A DNA stretch of 64,000 nucleotides from Straminergon stramineum (GCA_963920665.1 OY987268.1:12464501-12528500), one strand, 5' to 3'; counted from the stretch's first letter, positions 50,976 through 63,426 are shown. Made by a program: numbers and translations. The notes: a model not told the origin generated them from the letters alone.

Positions 50976-53239
50976 TTGCTTAATTGGGTACCAGTTGTCA
51001 ACAACACCAGTACCTGCCTAGATGATCACCATTCCCAACTTTGCTCGAACTACGGCACAAAACTTTGGCGTTGGACGAGGGGAAGGAAGCACCAGTCTAT
51101 GGATTGTATAACTATCGTGAATGTTGTGCATGATTTTGAGTAAAATGTTGCCCTTGTCCAGTTTCCAAGTCAACTCCTTGGCATCCTCAAAAGGCCTCGA
51201 GGAATGTGATGCATCAGAAAAGAGTAACGTGTCATTAAGTGGGATTCGCTGAATTGTGGTAAGAGTCTGAAACTCTACGGATGTTGCACGGTTTTGCTCC
51301 ACTGTGTATTTAGATTTTCAAAAGAAGGTTCGAGTGAATATTTGTCGTTGGAAGTGTCGAAGACAACGCCTGATCTACTTTTAATTGCTACATAATAATG
51401 CAGGTATCCTTCGGCTAAAGCTCTGTTCAGAGGATTGCACGAGAGAGCTATTCTCAGAGGACTTCAGTGGAATTCGAATACAGATATCTCCTGCACTATT
51501 ATAAATGGTATTTTGAGACCATGAAAACAAGAATATGCTTTGAAATAAGTACATGCCTGTTGTAAGACCTCTCTACACCCTAGCTTACAGACTTATTTTA
51601 CGCGACAGTAGATATAAAGTCGAGCAGGACCAGGAGGAGTTGGAAACAGCCAAGATTCATGCAACACCGAAATGTCCCCTTAGACCGACGTTGACTTCGA
51701 CAAAGTTGTTAATTTTTAGGTCAAATTCCATCTTCTAAGTCAACCTTTTGGCACAAAACTTTGGCAGATAGAAGCCTTGAAAAGGCCCATTTCCAAGTTC
51801 ACGGTTCAGGATGCGCTCTTGCCTTTAGACTCAAGCTCATTGAATTCGAATCAACATTACAGAGGTGGATGGTGGTGCTTCACTGGGCAAACTTTTGGAG
51901 CCTGTGAACCTTGCCAAATGCTCTTTGACTAATTGTGAGCGTTTCAGAGGTATAAAATTTCAGCCCTTGGGGACCTGATTTCTTCATTTATGATGAAATG
52001 TTGTTGAATTTGTGAATTGGTTGCCTCCAATCCAGACAAGAGAGATAGTGAGTCAACAAAGTAATATTTGAAGAGAATGTGTCTTACTTCTACTACTTGT
52101 TACAGCAAGGTGCATTTACGAAAGATTTAAGGTTGCTAGTTCCATGGCATTTAGTAAAATTGCAGATGAATGGTTTGTTGGATTAGGAGTGCTAGACTTC
52201 TGTTATTTTTTAAAGAGTTTTTCGAGGACCAAGATGTCATTGTTGAAATTCAGTTCTAGTTTCAAGATTTGGTAAGTCATTTTCAAGACATTACGCAATT
52301 TTCATTGCAATTCTTTGCATGTTGATTTATTCCTACTTTGTGTTAGAAGATGAAGCATGAAGTTTGAAGTGTTGGGTTATGTTACCCTTGAAGTGTAGTT
52401 ACTGCAGAAAAAATCTCATGTTCATCCAATTTGTTCTCAACGTGTGGGAGCAATTCGAAGCTCAAAATCCAGACTTTTTTTCATTACAGTGAGTGAACTT
52501 CGGCGGCATGTTTCTTCCTCATACAGTGCCCGTTTGCAATAAATTTTTTTGGGAAAGTTGCACATACCAATCTATTTTATGTGGTTAAAATTTCAGATCA
52601 ATCCAACAAGTTATGAGTGACTGAGAAGCATTTTAGTAGAAGGAGGTTCTGCCACAGATGTGTTTTTGGCAACTTTTCCAACTCTAAAACATAATAATTG
52701 TGTACTGTATGTGGCCAAGTCAGTTCAAATTTGATTTCTAAACCTAATTCCATCATCCATGGAGTGCTTTGACCACAATTGCATTGTTGTGCTATATATG
52801 ATTTATTCATTGTTTGCTTTTTTTCTGCAACATGAAATAGATTATGACATTTTATTCCAGTGCTTCAACAAAATCTTCCATCATGGCTGTCTACAATTGT
52901 TTAGGATTTAATGCTTCTTTTTATTATAATTCTTCAGTACCACTAATGGATTCTTATGTCATTATTTGTTTTGACAAATTATGTCTTTGCTTTTACAGAT
53001 TCAGGTACAACCCTCGTATTCAAAACCAGAGCATATGATTGAATTTGGTTTCTTCATCACCAATTGGCCTTGGTGGAAGAGAAGGAAGCTAATTCCAAGA
53101 GAAAATTGACAACAATCTTGAATACTAGGTATTGCATCACACCACTTTAGGAAACACTACTTGTCCTATAATGGGGGCTACTTCAGATTGACCCTAGGCA
53201 AACATAGAAACATGTTATTGTCTGCTTCTCTTTCTTGTC

Positions 53240-53255
53240 GGTTTAGGGTTTAGGG
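53240..53255 (+). repeat. Short telomere-like repeat
   Basis: ggtttagggtttaggg, two TTTAGGG units upstream of the integrase-core pseudogene. May be chance. Confidence 0.5.
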
Positions 53256-53497
53256 TCATAGCAGATGCTAATCTAGTATACTACAATTTTGTAGTAGTTA
53301 ATGGTTGTCTTGAAACTCTATTGCATAGGGTTTATTGATGCAATTTAGGATTAAGGTCTTATAAATTTTTGGGTTTAGGGGAGCTCTAATAGGTATACCT
53401 ATTCGCTTAGGGGTGATCTACCATACTTTTGTATGATTCAATTGTGAAGAGTTGATGTATAATTTATTGATATTTTGGGGCATGGCTATGCAGCACC

Positions 53498-55088
53498 ATG
53501 GCAAACTCAACTATGGAGCCAACAGCACAATTGGTTGACTATATGCAAACTATATTAAATGAGGGGACTACATTCAAAAAAATTGTAGAGTCGTTGAACA
53601 TCTATGATCCAAGACAACTGAAACGAATGATGACCAAAGCTTTGGGATATAAATTGCGAGTACATCATAGCTTCACAACAGAAGAGATGTCAAATGCCAT
53701 TCAAGGTGCCCTTCTTGTTACAGAGCATGGAGCAAATTGGGGAATTCGGCATGTAAAGGCAGCACTTGCACGCTTGCGCATTAGGGCACCTAGGCGTATG
53801 GTGGCAAAAACCTTGCAATCCATATCAGGTACATTCCAAATTCAATTTGATTTTGATGGACTTCTTATCTAATTTGGTATAAAAAGTCTAATATGTTTAT
53901 TTTTATATTATGTACAAAGGCACATTACAATAGACGAAGATGAGCATTATCCATTGCTCGTCGACAATACAATGTCACAATACCCATGGCCCTTTGGCAT
54001 ATAGACTGTAAGTTTAATGTTACTCTATTTATTTTAACTTCGATGCAAAGCTTAGGAACAAACTAACAAAGCATCCTACCTTTCATCTATTTAACATTTT
54101 AAATGCCTTCTTTGTGCAACATATGATAAATTAACCATGTATGGGCTACAAATACATGGTTGCACTGATGGAGCTTCACATTATGTCTTGTATGCAAAAG
54201 TTGCATCAAACAAGACCCAAGAAACCCTTTTTGAACCATTTCTTGCAGCTGTCCAAAAATTTGGTTCTCCTTTACGTGTAAGGTCTGATTTTGCTTCTGA
54301 ACATACTTTGATTCGGAGACATATGTTGGAAGTACGGACACTAACCCGAAATCCATTCCTTGTTGGTTCATCTATGCACAATCAAAGGATAGAACATTGG
54401 TGGAGGTTGTTGTGGGAGAAAGTCATTTGGTTTCACAAAAATGCTATTCAAGAAATAGTTCAATAGGGATATTTCATTCCTGATGATCCATATCATAGGG
54501 CTTCTTTTCAAGCTATCTACATTCCTATTTTACAAGACATTGTAAATGAGTGGATTGGGATTTGGAACCTCCATCATGTGTGGCTAATCAATGAGCAAGG
54601 AAGATTTTGTCCATCTCATGTGCTAGCAAGATATTTCCGTGCATATGAACGCCTTCATGGGTAAGTGTAAAAGTAAACAAAGTAATATTCACATTCCATC
54701 TTACACTATCTTCAATGGTTACTGACTTTGTGGTACAAATGTGTTGTATTGTTGCAAAAGGTGGACAACACATATTGAAGACATGCATGTTGAAGATAAT
54801 CAAGAGCATATTGGTACCCAAGATTTGGGTCCACGTGGTTTACGAACTTGGATTGCTCGTAGAGGTGCACCAAATCCCACTTTGTTTGACATCCCTGACT
54901 TGCAAGCAGACCTCTTTGCCCTTCGAAATGCTACATATGAAATAGGGAAGATTGGGAAGGACATACTGCAATGTTTTCATTTACACTACTTTATGTCCCA
55001 CTATTGTTATATGTCTCAAGATAGTGGCATTCCTATAGTGCAACTCGTTCCATTAGAATATTCTATTGAAAGTAGAGAAGTGTTTTAG
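53498..55088 (+). pseudogene. rve-type integrase-core protein gene, broken
   Basis: The pieces line up with a eukaryotic integrase-core family that has an N-terminal helix-turn-helix region and a DDE catalytic core. Exon 1 (53498-53828) gives the N-terminal part. The next piece (about 53930-54010) carries 'IARRQYNVTIPMALWHID' with the first catalytic Asp. 54120-54466 carries 'IHGCTDGASHYV', the second Asp in 'RVRSDFASEH' and the Glu in 'MHNQRIEHWW'. 54467-54662 continues 'GYFIPDDPYH...'. Exon at 54761-55088 ends '...GLRTWIARRGAPNP...'. Breaks: a stop (TAG) at about 54466, a lost acceptor before 54127 (tgcaa where tgcag is expected), and a doubtful junction near 53930 with a TGA. All three DDE residues remain. 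Probably a transposon-derived gene now decayed. Confidence 0.8.
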
Positions 55089-56021
55089 TTACTATGCAGG
55101 ACAATTAGCACCAATATTGGTCACTAATATAAAATACTATCTACAAAATTGCACAATGCAATAATGGAAGCACTTGATCAATTATCTTACCTTTCATTAC
55201 AGTCTAAGATTGTTTGACAATAGGAATGTAAATGTTATGGAATACCACTAGAATAGATTCACTTTCAATAGATAGATGAATAGAGTGCTATCAAACATTT
55301 TTTCAAATGCAGCAAACCTGGAATGCTCTTAGTATTAGGTGAATGAAACCGATCTCAAGTACTTGATGCCTTATTGTTGTTGGTGTCATTCCTCTATACA
55401 ACTTCTTTACTTACTTCATTGAAAAGCATTGGAATTCATACTCATGTTATGTACTCAGTTTTATGGTTGTTTGGTTTCACATCAGGCCTTTGCTATAGGG
55501 TCCACTATTGATTTAAAAGTGTTAGTTGATAAAGGTAAGTCATTCAGCTTGACAAGAGAATGCGTGTGAATTTTGCATCAGGTTATTTTCTTTATGGAGT
55601 ATGCAAACTTAGTGTGTTTTAGAATATCTTCATTAGTCCATCATCTTTAGGGTGTTCCCCTTCTCCTTACTGAATTATAGTGCTTGATCTCACAATGTAC
55701 TAAGTTCAAGCTTGATAGTAGGTTGCAAGAGTGCTAAGAGTTTGCAATCTTTTTCCTTTTGGCATGCAACAACATGTAGATGTAATTGTCTGTCTCCTTG
55801 CATATTTGGCCTTGATATGTTGTAATTCATTGTTTAAATTTAATATAGATATTATGGCCTCCTCTGTGTACTCTTTACTTCATTGTTTTGATGAGTATCC
55901 TTTCTTACAAATATGTTTCACCACCTTTTCTACAATATCAAACTAAAATAGAGAATTGTACACTTACCTTCAAGGAGTATTGAAATTGATATCTTTGAAT
56001 TGTAATTAGAGATGGAACTTA
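55089..56021. other. AT-rich flank of the integrase pseudogene
   Basis: No gene or clear repeat recognised. The open frame at 55731-55946 shows no motif. Confidence 0.45.
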
Positions 56022-56958
56022 GTTAACCCCTAAAGGACCATTGTCCTTTCGGGGGACAAATGAGATTTTGGGCAGGTACCTATAGTCTCAATTTATGTCC
56101 TAATTTTTTTAACTTCTTATGAAGATAGAAAAATTGATTAGCTTTGTGGAAATATTATTATTTTTTCATTTGGTGCCTGGGAACAAAAGTTATGCCTAAA
56201 TAAGCTCAAAATAGAGGAGAGGGGGCAGTAAGAAAAAGATTCAAAAATTTGAATTTTTTCATTTTTCATTTTTTAGGCTTATACATTATATTTTATTCTA
56301 CACTGAAAGCTTTGATTCATTCCATTTGGATTTGTTATGAGAAAGTTGTAGACAATCTTGTTTTTTGGGCAATTAGAGCATCTTCCTGAAAAAATAACTA
56401 ATAGGATTCATTTCTAAATGCAATTTTTACAATTTTTCAAAAATTAAAAGTCAAAATCATTTCATTTTTTTTCTAGAACAATCTCACCATTGGGATTAGT
56501 GCATTATAATTCCATCTTAGAGATATTAATAATTTAGATTTTCCTTCTATCTTGTTCCTACTTCAACTCAACAATTTTTTAAAGAATAAAAATTAAATTT
56601 TTATGTAATTTCTTTTTTTTCCTAGACTCTCAACTCAATTCTCCACTGTGAAGATTTAAAGCTCAAAACTCTATAGTGTAAAAAATGAAAGTTAAGAAGA
56701 TTCAAAGTCAAATAACGTAGTCCCACAATGTATGAAAAAACTAGTTTTCTTCACTTTAAACACAAATATCTTGCAATCTGTGTGGTCAAAATTTGTGAAA
56801 TTTTTTCCACACATTTTCATACTAGTTAGGTGTAAGATCCTATGGTCATATGTGTAAACGATACAATTTTCAAATTTTTTTTCCTCTTTGTTCTAAAAAT
56901 GGTAGTTTTTAGTGGGGGTTTTTTGCAAAAAAAAGGCCTTGGTCCTTCAGGGGTTAAC
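56022..56958. mobile_element. TIR element with TA target duplication (family D)
   Basis: The left end gttaacccctaaaggacca and right end tggtccttcaggggttaac are inverted repeats over about 22 bp. TA flanks both sides (56020-56021 and 56959-56960), consistent with Tc1/mariner-type insertion. The 937-bp interior has no coding region. The GTTAACCCC terminus resembles the centre of the 32740-33895 palindrome and the TTAACCC ends of family B. Confidence 0.75.
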
Positions 56959-59900
56959 TATGTTTGGGTTTAGATTCATTTGATACTAAGTTCAAACTCT
57001 AATAACAGTGATGGAATTGTCATGAATTCAATGCTTTTGAGGATATGATGGAAATGACATTGATTCCATCCAAAAAAAATTACCAAATTAAGCACAACTC
57101 TAGTATAGTGTCAAATTCTAATTTATAGAGTGCTTCTAGAGTACTAAATCAATGAGTGATTCATCTAATACTTAGTGGGCAACCCGTCTAGCTAAAAAAA
57201 TCCAATTTCTTAGAAAAAATAATTAATATGGGAGATTTTTTATTTTCAAATGTGGAAAACTTTCAATCATTCCATGAAAGTTATGATGAGTTTCATTTTA
57301 AGGGTTACCCCCTCAATGACCAATTGAAGGCCTTTTTGTAACATATTGGAATTTGCTCTAATTGAAGTAAAAGCCAAAATTTTGATAAATTTGATAATTT
57401 GGGGGAATACTAAATACAAAAATTTAAAATAGACATATTGATGACAAAACAAAGGACAACAACAACAATTTCACTTCTTGATTGAAAGATTGTAAAATTT
57501 GATCAGGAGAGTGTTAAAATTGTAAAAGTCATTTGAAACCTTTTCATTTTCTTTTCATACTTCAAAGCTATAAATGCAATCACCAAAAAAATATGAGGTT
57601 CAAGGGAATAACATGCATAAACCCCCAATCAATTTACAGCTTCTGAAAATCTACTCTATAATTTTTTTTAAAGAATCTCTAAAGTAATTTTTCTCTAAGA
57701 TCTAGTACACCTGAGGCTAATTTCCAAGAGCCCTCAACACTAGAAAATCATGATTTGCAATGGCCCCCCATGCAAAAACTCACAAATAGAAAATTTTTAA
57801 TCATTCATTTTCATAAACAAATGTTGAATGATAAAACTAAACCTCAAAGTAAATTTGCCAAAAATAAGGAGAATATTAAAAATAGTAAATTAATTAGGTG
57901 TAGGATAAACTTCAAAATATTTTGGACACGAGATTTTGATGCCTCACCTTTTTAGGGATTAAAAAAGAAATTGTACTCTAAAATTAGATGTAAAATCTTT
58001 CATTTTACTCAATTTCATTTATTTTTAAAAAATATATAAAAGCATTGGATGTAGATTGTTTACTCCTCCTTGCGTTTGGAAATAGTATATCCATTCTTAG
58101 TGTTCATTTCAATGAGAATGTATATAGTATTTCCAAAAGGATGGAGTACAACTTTGCAACCATTAAGATTGAAATTTTAGAATTTTGTAATGGAATTCTT
58201 CCTAATTCATTATTTCAAACCATACTCTAATTATTTCTACTTTCTGTTTTTTATCACACACAAATATAAAATATGTTTTGCAGATGAGGTGGAGAGACGT
58301 GGAGAGTGTAAATCTATAACTTACCCAAATGTACGTGCAAAAATTGATGAAATGTGTGATCAATGAATGAAAATCTATGATCATTGATTATGTGGATTTC
58401 ACTTGTTAGGAAGACATTTTGGTAAATAATCTACCCACCTTTGAATGGGACATGTCTTGGTTGGTGGGTGGGTAGGTGGGTGGGGGTGCGTTGATATATA
58501 CATAGTTTAGTATAATTTAATGGGCTCACTTGTAGTAGAATTGATGAAGTCTATATTTTAATATTGGTTATTGCAAAGGATAATGCGTTGTTTCATTTTA
58601 AAATCTATATAATTGATACATAGCCCTAGAAAGAAAATCCCATGCCCATTGATTTCAAGTGTCATTGTCCATCACTTTGTTTGTTACCATAGTTTATAAC
58701 TACATATGCATGAAATTTTTCATATTCATTTCTCAAAGATGAAGTCTTGTGTATAATACAAGTCATTAAACTTTTAATTCTTTTGTAATTTATTTGAAGT
58801 TAAGGTGAGTTTCTTAAGAAAAAAATGAAAAAAATTCATATAAAATATAATCAAGAAATAAAAAAATTTCACCATAGTATAGTATATGACATCATAGTCT
58901 AATCTAAAGTTATTATGCCAATCTAAAATTTGAAAATAAACAAACCATGGTTATAGGTCCAAAGTTTATATTGCTATAGAATATTGAAATCTATGAATTA
59001 AAAAAAAATCCAATTGATATAAAAACTACACTTTATAAGCTTCATTTCATTAAATGGACTCAAATTCAAAAAATATCATTTTCATGACTAAAATTCACAT
59101 GAAAAATTAATAGCAATAAATGTCCAAAAAACAATGCAAGGGTGTTATGTGGATTAAGCATTTTCTTCTTTAGAAAAGTCAATAACAATATAATGAGGGA
59201 ATTTGCTCTACTATTCACTAAAAATGTATTCAATGAACTTGGAAAAAAAATTTCATCCAATTTTTTTTCCATCTTGCAATCTTAGGTGAAGTCATCTACA
59301 CGGACACTTAGTGTCTAAAATAGACTGTTACAGACAAAAAATAGGCCTAAAGGTGGTTCATGGATGACTTTCAAGATTATTGTTCTGTAAAACAATATCT
59401 AAAATTCTAAACATTGTTTCATGTACTCAGTCCAGTTTTTTTCCTCTATTTACTACACATTGAAACTTTAAAGAGTTTTCTTTCTCAAAGTTTCCAAATT
59501 ACAACCAATTTTCTTTTCCAATTCCACCAATTCCACGAGACTACAATGAACTAACTAGTGTATCTCCACCAAACATTGGCTCTTCTGTGGTTTGCATTCC
59601 TAAATCTTGCATGCGCATGTGCAGAAAAAAGTATCCCAATAATCCACTCAATAACAATAAAAAAGAGCCATTTATTATAGGATCTTTAAGTCAGTTCCAC
59701 CAGGACTTCGAGAGAAGTCAGGGCTATTGTGCAGCGCCCATTCTAAGCACTTTCTATGTTTTGGAATGATGGCTCGACAATGAAAGTCAACAAATTTCCA
59801 GTATAAACATAGCCTCTGCAAAAGCATACAAATGTAGCGGAGGAGTTGACTTTACGAACATCAAAATATCAATTGCTTCTAAGCTCCAAATTCCTTTTTC

Positions 59901-60620
59901 TTGATTCTAAATGTAGCCTAAAATTGGGAAAATCACCTGTGGCTATGTGGCTACTTCTATTAATAAAGCTTCCATGCGGGAATCAACTGGATTAAGTTGT
60001 TTTTGTAGTCTTCTCAAGTTATACTGCCTTGACATAGTTGTTTGAGCTTTTGTTGTACTGTACACAGACAACAGTTTTTGCACTTGATAAAAGGTAGGAG
60101 GCTCAAGAATGGCACATCTAAGGAGAAAAACAGATGTGTGGAAGAAACTATTTGTCCAATGACTTCCAATTTTTTTTGGTAGACACGGAAATGGAAAATA
60201 AACAAACCACAATTTAAATTGTAATTTTCTGAATTAGAATGAATAAGATACGATTTTCCAAAGTGAAAAGTTTGTAGGTTGTTGATAATGTTCATAGACT
60301 CTAACAATAAGGAATTTGCATGTGCCTTTGAAAAGAGTAGATCAGTCTAGAAATAGATGAAGTGAGTGCTCACTATGTTTAGGAAAGTGTCCTAAACCGA
60401 GCAAGAGAAATTTGTACCCTGAAATTTATATTTATCATTTCTTTCTTATTGTCATCTTGAATTTTGTGTTCACAATTAAATGATGCATTCATGATTAGTT
60501 TCAAAAAAAGGAAAAAATTCTCTCTTCCATTTTAAAAACAGGATAAATAGGAAGAGAAAAGAACAGGTTAAAAGAAAGTAAAAAAACTCTCTCTTCTATT
60601 TTTGAAATGGAATAAATAGG

Positions 60621-60622
60621 AA

Positions 60623-60657
<35 letters not shown>
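60621..60657. repeat. (AAT)n microsatellite
   Basis: About 12 AAT/ATA units. Confidence 0.95.
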
Positions 60658-60659
<2 letters not shown>

Positions 60660-61049
60660 TTTGAAAGAAAGAAAAGAAGATAAATAAAAAAATGCTTATT
60701 TAAAAAAATTAATTAAGCATTAAGAAAATCCAATAACTCAAGAATCACAAATCAAGCCCTAGAATCCGGCCCAAGGACTTTATATTAATTGGAATATAAA
60801 GAAAAAAATTGGGGCCAGATTGAGGACTAGATTGATAGTAAAATCCATCTAGCCATCCATCCAACCCCAGGTCTAGTATAAATTGGGCCTAAAAGTGGTA
60901 AGGTTTGTACTTATAAAATGTTCCAAACCAATACTTGAATGTACCAAGCTTCCCTAGTTTTTAATTAGTCTTTCTTTTACTATTATAGATTAATTCCAAT
61001 ATACCTTTGAATTCAAATTTTTTGGACCTAATTTGAACAAGCTACAAAG

Positions 61050-61050
<1 letters not shown>

Positions 61051-61081
<31 letters not shown>
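61051..61081. repeat. (AT)n microsatellite
   Basis: About 14 AT units. Confidence 0.95.
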
Positions 61082-61084
<3 letters not shown>

Positions 61085-61930
61085 ATAAATCAAACCTAGG
61101 ATTTTGATGCTCAATCCTTATACATATTAGACAAGAATTTGTAAAGGTTGATTCATAGGGGTTCAATTTGATTTTAAGGCCACAACAATTAGGAGTGATT
61201 ATCATCTTCTACTATAATGGTAAAATAACATAAGTTTTGTTAAACCTTGCTTAAACATAGACTGTACCTAGAATTTTTGCAAGAATTTCTCTAGATCATG
61301 ACCATCATAATCTACATATAAAGCTCCATTTTTAACGCAATTTATCAATGTATCCTAAGGATATTTATAGTCTATTACAACTTTTTTCACCATGGAGGCA
61401 TTGACATTGAAAATTATTATGACTAAATGACTCTAATTTAATAATTAAAAAAAATTACTAATTATATCGGGGTATTTTCCATATTATATCAAGATGCACA
61501 TTAGTGTAATTCTATTCTATCTTCTAATTATGTAAGAAAGAGTTTTTCCTTTATCTCATACATCTTCTAATTTCATAGTTTTAAAAAAAATGATTGTTTA
61601 AAATGAATTTCCTAACCCATAATTCAATCATATGACATATTTTTATGTATCAATGCAATGCTTAGTTCAAAAAATTTAGCATAAAATATTGAGAGACCTA
61701 TAATTTACTTAAGGTATGAGCAAAAAATAATGATATGCTTCACTTTAAATGTTCATATTTTAATTAGAATAGACTCTACCTAAAATTTCAAAGAAATTAC
61801 ACACACATGTGTTATATAGGTTCACACAATGGATTTCAAAAATCAAAGTATTATTCAATATGATCAATATATTATTATACAATTACATTTTCAAATTAAA
61901 TGATTCAAAACTATATGTTACTATAATCTA

Positions 61931-63055
61931 TCACATTCTACTTTTTTTCTGTTTCAATTTATCCTTCTTTTGCTGTACAATATCCTTCACTCCACGTACC
62001 TTTTGATTTACATCATTTCCACTTTTTTGGAGCAACACTAATGATTGCACTCTATTAACCAAATCTTGAGCTATTTGGACAAATGTCCCAACACGAGTAA
62101 ATCCTTCTACTATACTTGATGTTGAAGTAGCATGGTAGTCAGTTTTTGGACACCAAATAATTTCAACAACTCCATCACAACGTCCAAAGTCAACATATAG
62201 TTTGTAACTTGGAACTACAAAGTGCCCTCCATCACAATAGAAACCATCTACCACCCTTGCTAATTTTCCATCTAATTCATATGTAGGAGCCCAAATGCCA
62301 TATGCATATGGACTTTGATCCCGATCCCGATGGATTTTATTTGAAAAATCATCCATTGTATATGTTAAATTACTTGCAAATCCCTCAGTGTCTTGTTCCA
62401 AATTTAAACATTCTGTTTGACCAAGTAATGGAACACCGAATTTCTTGGCTTCATCAACTGTTTGCTTATAAAGGTATGGTGCCAAGGCCATAAATCTTGA
62501 TTTGTAGAAATCTGCGATCCATTTCACTTGTTGAATTTGGTCTTCCTTCCATTCATGTATAGAACTTTCAGAGTTTTGAAGACTCCTACCCATAACATAG
62601 GGACCCAAAGTGTATCCAAGATCCATGCCACCTCTCCAACCTAAGGCAAACATCCTCCCACTAACTTTTCCCTTGTTATTTTTTATGAAACCAAACCCTC
62701 CCTTCCTCAATTTTGCTAGTAAGGTTGTTAGTTTCTCAAGATCTTCATACTCCTCTGAATATTCTATGTCTTCAAATCTTCTAAACGAAATTACTATTAC
62801 TATTTCTTTTGTATTTCTATCTTGAATGGCTACTTTATTTTCATATAATGCTAGGTAGTCTTGTGGAATCTTTTCCATCATTTTTCCATCTAAAGTAGTA
62901 TCTTCCACATTTTGAGTTCGTGAAATCAAAACTAATTCATTTCCCACATCCGGGCCTATTTTATCTTTGGATTGTTTCAAAGTTTTTTCATACCGTGCCT
63001 TACAATAAGCTTTGCGCTTCTTACTTGCACTACCTTTTCCTCTTCCTTTTCCCAT
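61931..63055 (-). CDS. TET/JBP-like 2OG-Fe(II) dioxygenase, single exon
   Basis: An intact 374-residue ORF with ATG at 63055. The N terminus (1-32) is strongly basic (KGRGKGSASKKRKAYCKARY), suggesting a nucleic-acid-binding or nuclear-localising tail. A conserved middle (about 115-215) is followed by the catalytic double-stranded beta-helix. The HxD is H242-D244 (IHRDRD), followed by the YAYGIWAP strand, the GGHFVVPSY turn (276-284) and VEIIWCP strand. The distal iron ligand is H308 (DYHATSTS), with R321 (FTRVG), 13 residues on, placed to bind 2-oxoglutarate. This spacing is TET/JBP-like. Related single-domain oxygenases (Tet-like, PF20515-type) are expanded in fungi next to transposons, and oxidise 5-methylcytosine or thymine in some members. 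Substrate here is unknown. The tail is Lys-rich. Confidence 0.8.
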   Translation of the reverse strand: MGKGRGKGSASKKRKAYCKARYEKTLKQSKDKIGPDVGNELVLISRTQNVEDTTLDGKMMEKIPQDYLALYENKVAIQDRNTKEIVIVISFRRFEDIEYSEEYEDLEKLTTLLAKLRKGGFGFIKNNKGKVSGRMFALGWRGGMDLGYTLGPYVMGRSLQNSESSIHEWKEDQIQQVKWIADFYKSRFMALAPYLYKQTVDEAKKFGVPLLGQTECLNLEQDTEGFASNLTYTMDDFSNKIHRDRDQSPYAYGIWAPTYELDGKLARVVDGFYCDGGHFVVPSYKLYVDFGRCDGVVEIIWCPKTDYHATSTSSIVEGFTRVGTFVQIAQDLVNRVQSLVLLQKSGNDVNQKVRGVKDIVQQKKDKLKQKKSRM

Positions 63056-63141
63056 TATGAATTATCTATAAATTTATAAAATCAATGAACATAATAAACA
63101 ACAAATACTTCTAATGAAATTGAATATAGTAAAGGCAAGTA

Positions 63142-63426
63142 ATGAAGTTTGAGAACACAATCAGTGAGAATCACCAAAATTGGTTCACTACAGCTATCCA
63201 TGAGTTGACCCACTTAGAGAGAATGAGGCTTGTTGTTTTTATCATAGGGTTGGAGTTCTTTGGAGGATCCGAAATTAAAGTTGCCCCACTAAATAGGGAT
63301 GATGATCCATGCATTCAGTCTAGCACATGCTTTGGTCAACTCTATCTACCTCCATATAGTTCATACGAGACTATGGTGAGGATGATTAAGTATTCTACCA
63401 TGGATACTAGTTATGGAAGACCCTAG
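63142..63426 (+). CDS. HECT E3 ligase C-lobe fragment or final exon
   Basis: A 94-residue ORF divergent from the TET/JBP-like gene, with 86 bp between their start codons. 'ELTHLERMRLVVFIIG' matches the start of the HECT C-lobe helix, and 'SSTCFGQLYLPPYSSYETM' is the catalytic motif, with Cys63 in the active-site position, followed by a normal-length C-terminal tail ending near RP. HECT ligases carry ubiquitin on this cysteine. The N lobe is missing from this ORF, and the DNA just upstream is occupied by the opposite-strand gene, so it is either the last exon of a gene whose earlier exons lie further left, or a captured fragment. No upstream exon was found. Confidence 0.6.
   Translation: MKFENTISENHQNWFTTAIHELTHLERMRLVVFIIGLEFFGGSEIKVAPLNRDDDPCIQSSTCFGQLYLPPYSSYETMVRMIKYSTMDTSYGRP

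Larger units (their letters stand above)
45570..53497. other. Gene-poor region with a GC-richer stretch at 48.9-51.3 kb
   Basis: From 45570 to about 48880 the DNA is AT-rich with no recognised gene; a family C repeat fragment lies at about 47320-47450. From about 48880 to 51300 base composition rises, with 'CpG'-containing phrases and a G run near 50562. ORFs on the minus strand at 48883-49086 and 51018-51302 have balanced composition but no recognised family. From 51300 to 53497 no gene is recognised. A telomere-like stretch sits at 53240-53255. Confidence 0.4.
56959..61930. other. Gene-poor AT-rich region with microsatellites
   Basis: No gene is recognised in 5 kb. Simple repeats: (AAT/ATA)n at about 60621-60657 and (AT)n at about 61051-61081. 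A 57300-57340 stretch 'ggttaccccctcaatgacca...gaaggcc' resembles a degraded family D end. Open frames at 57267, 59066, 59587 and 59943-60307 show no known motif. Confidence 0.45.
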
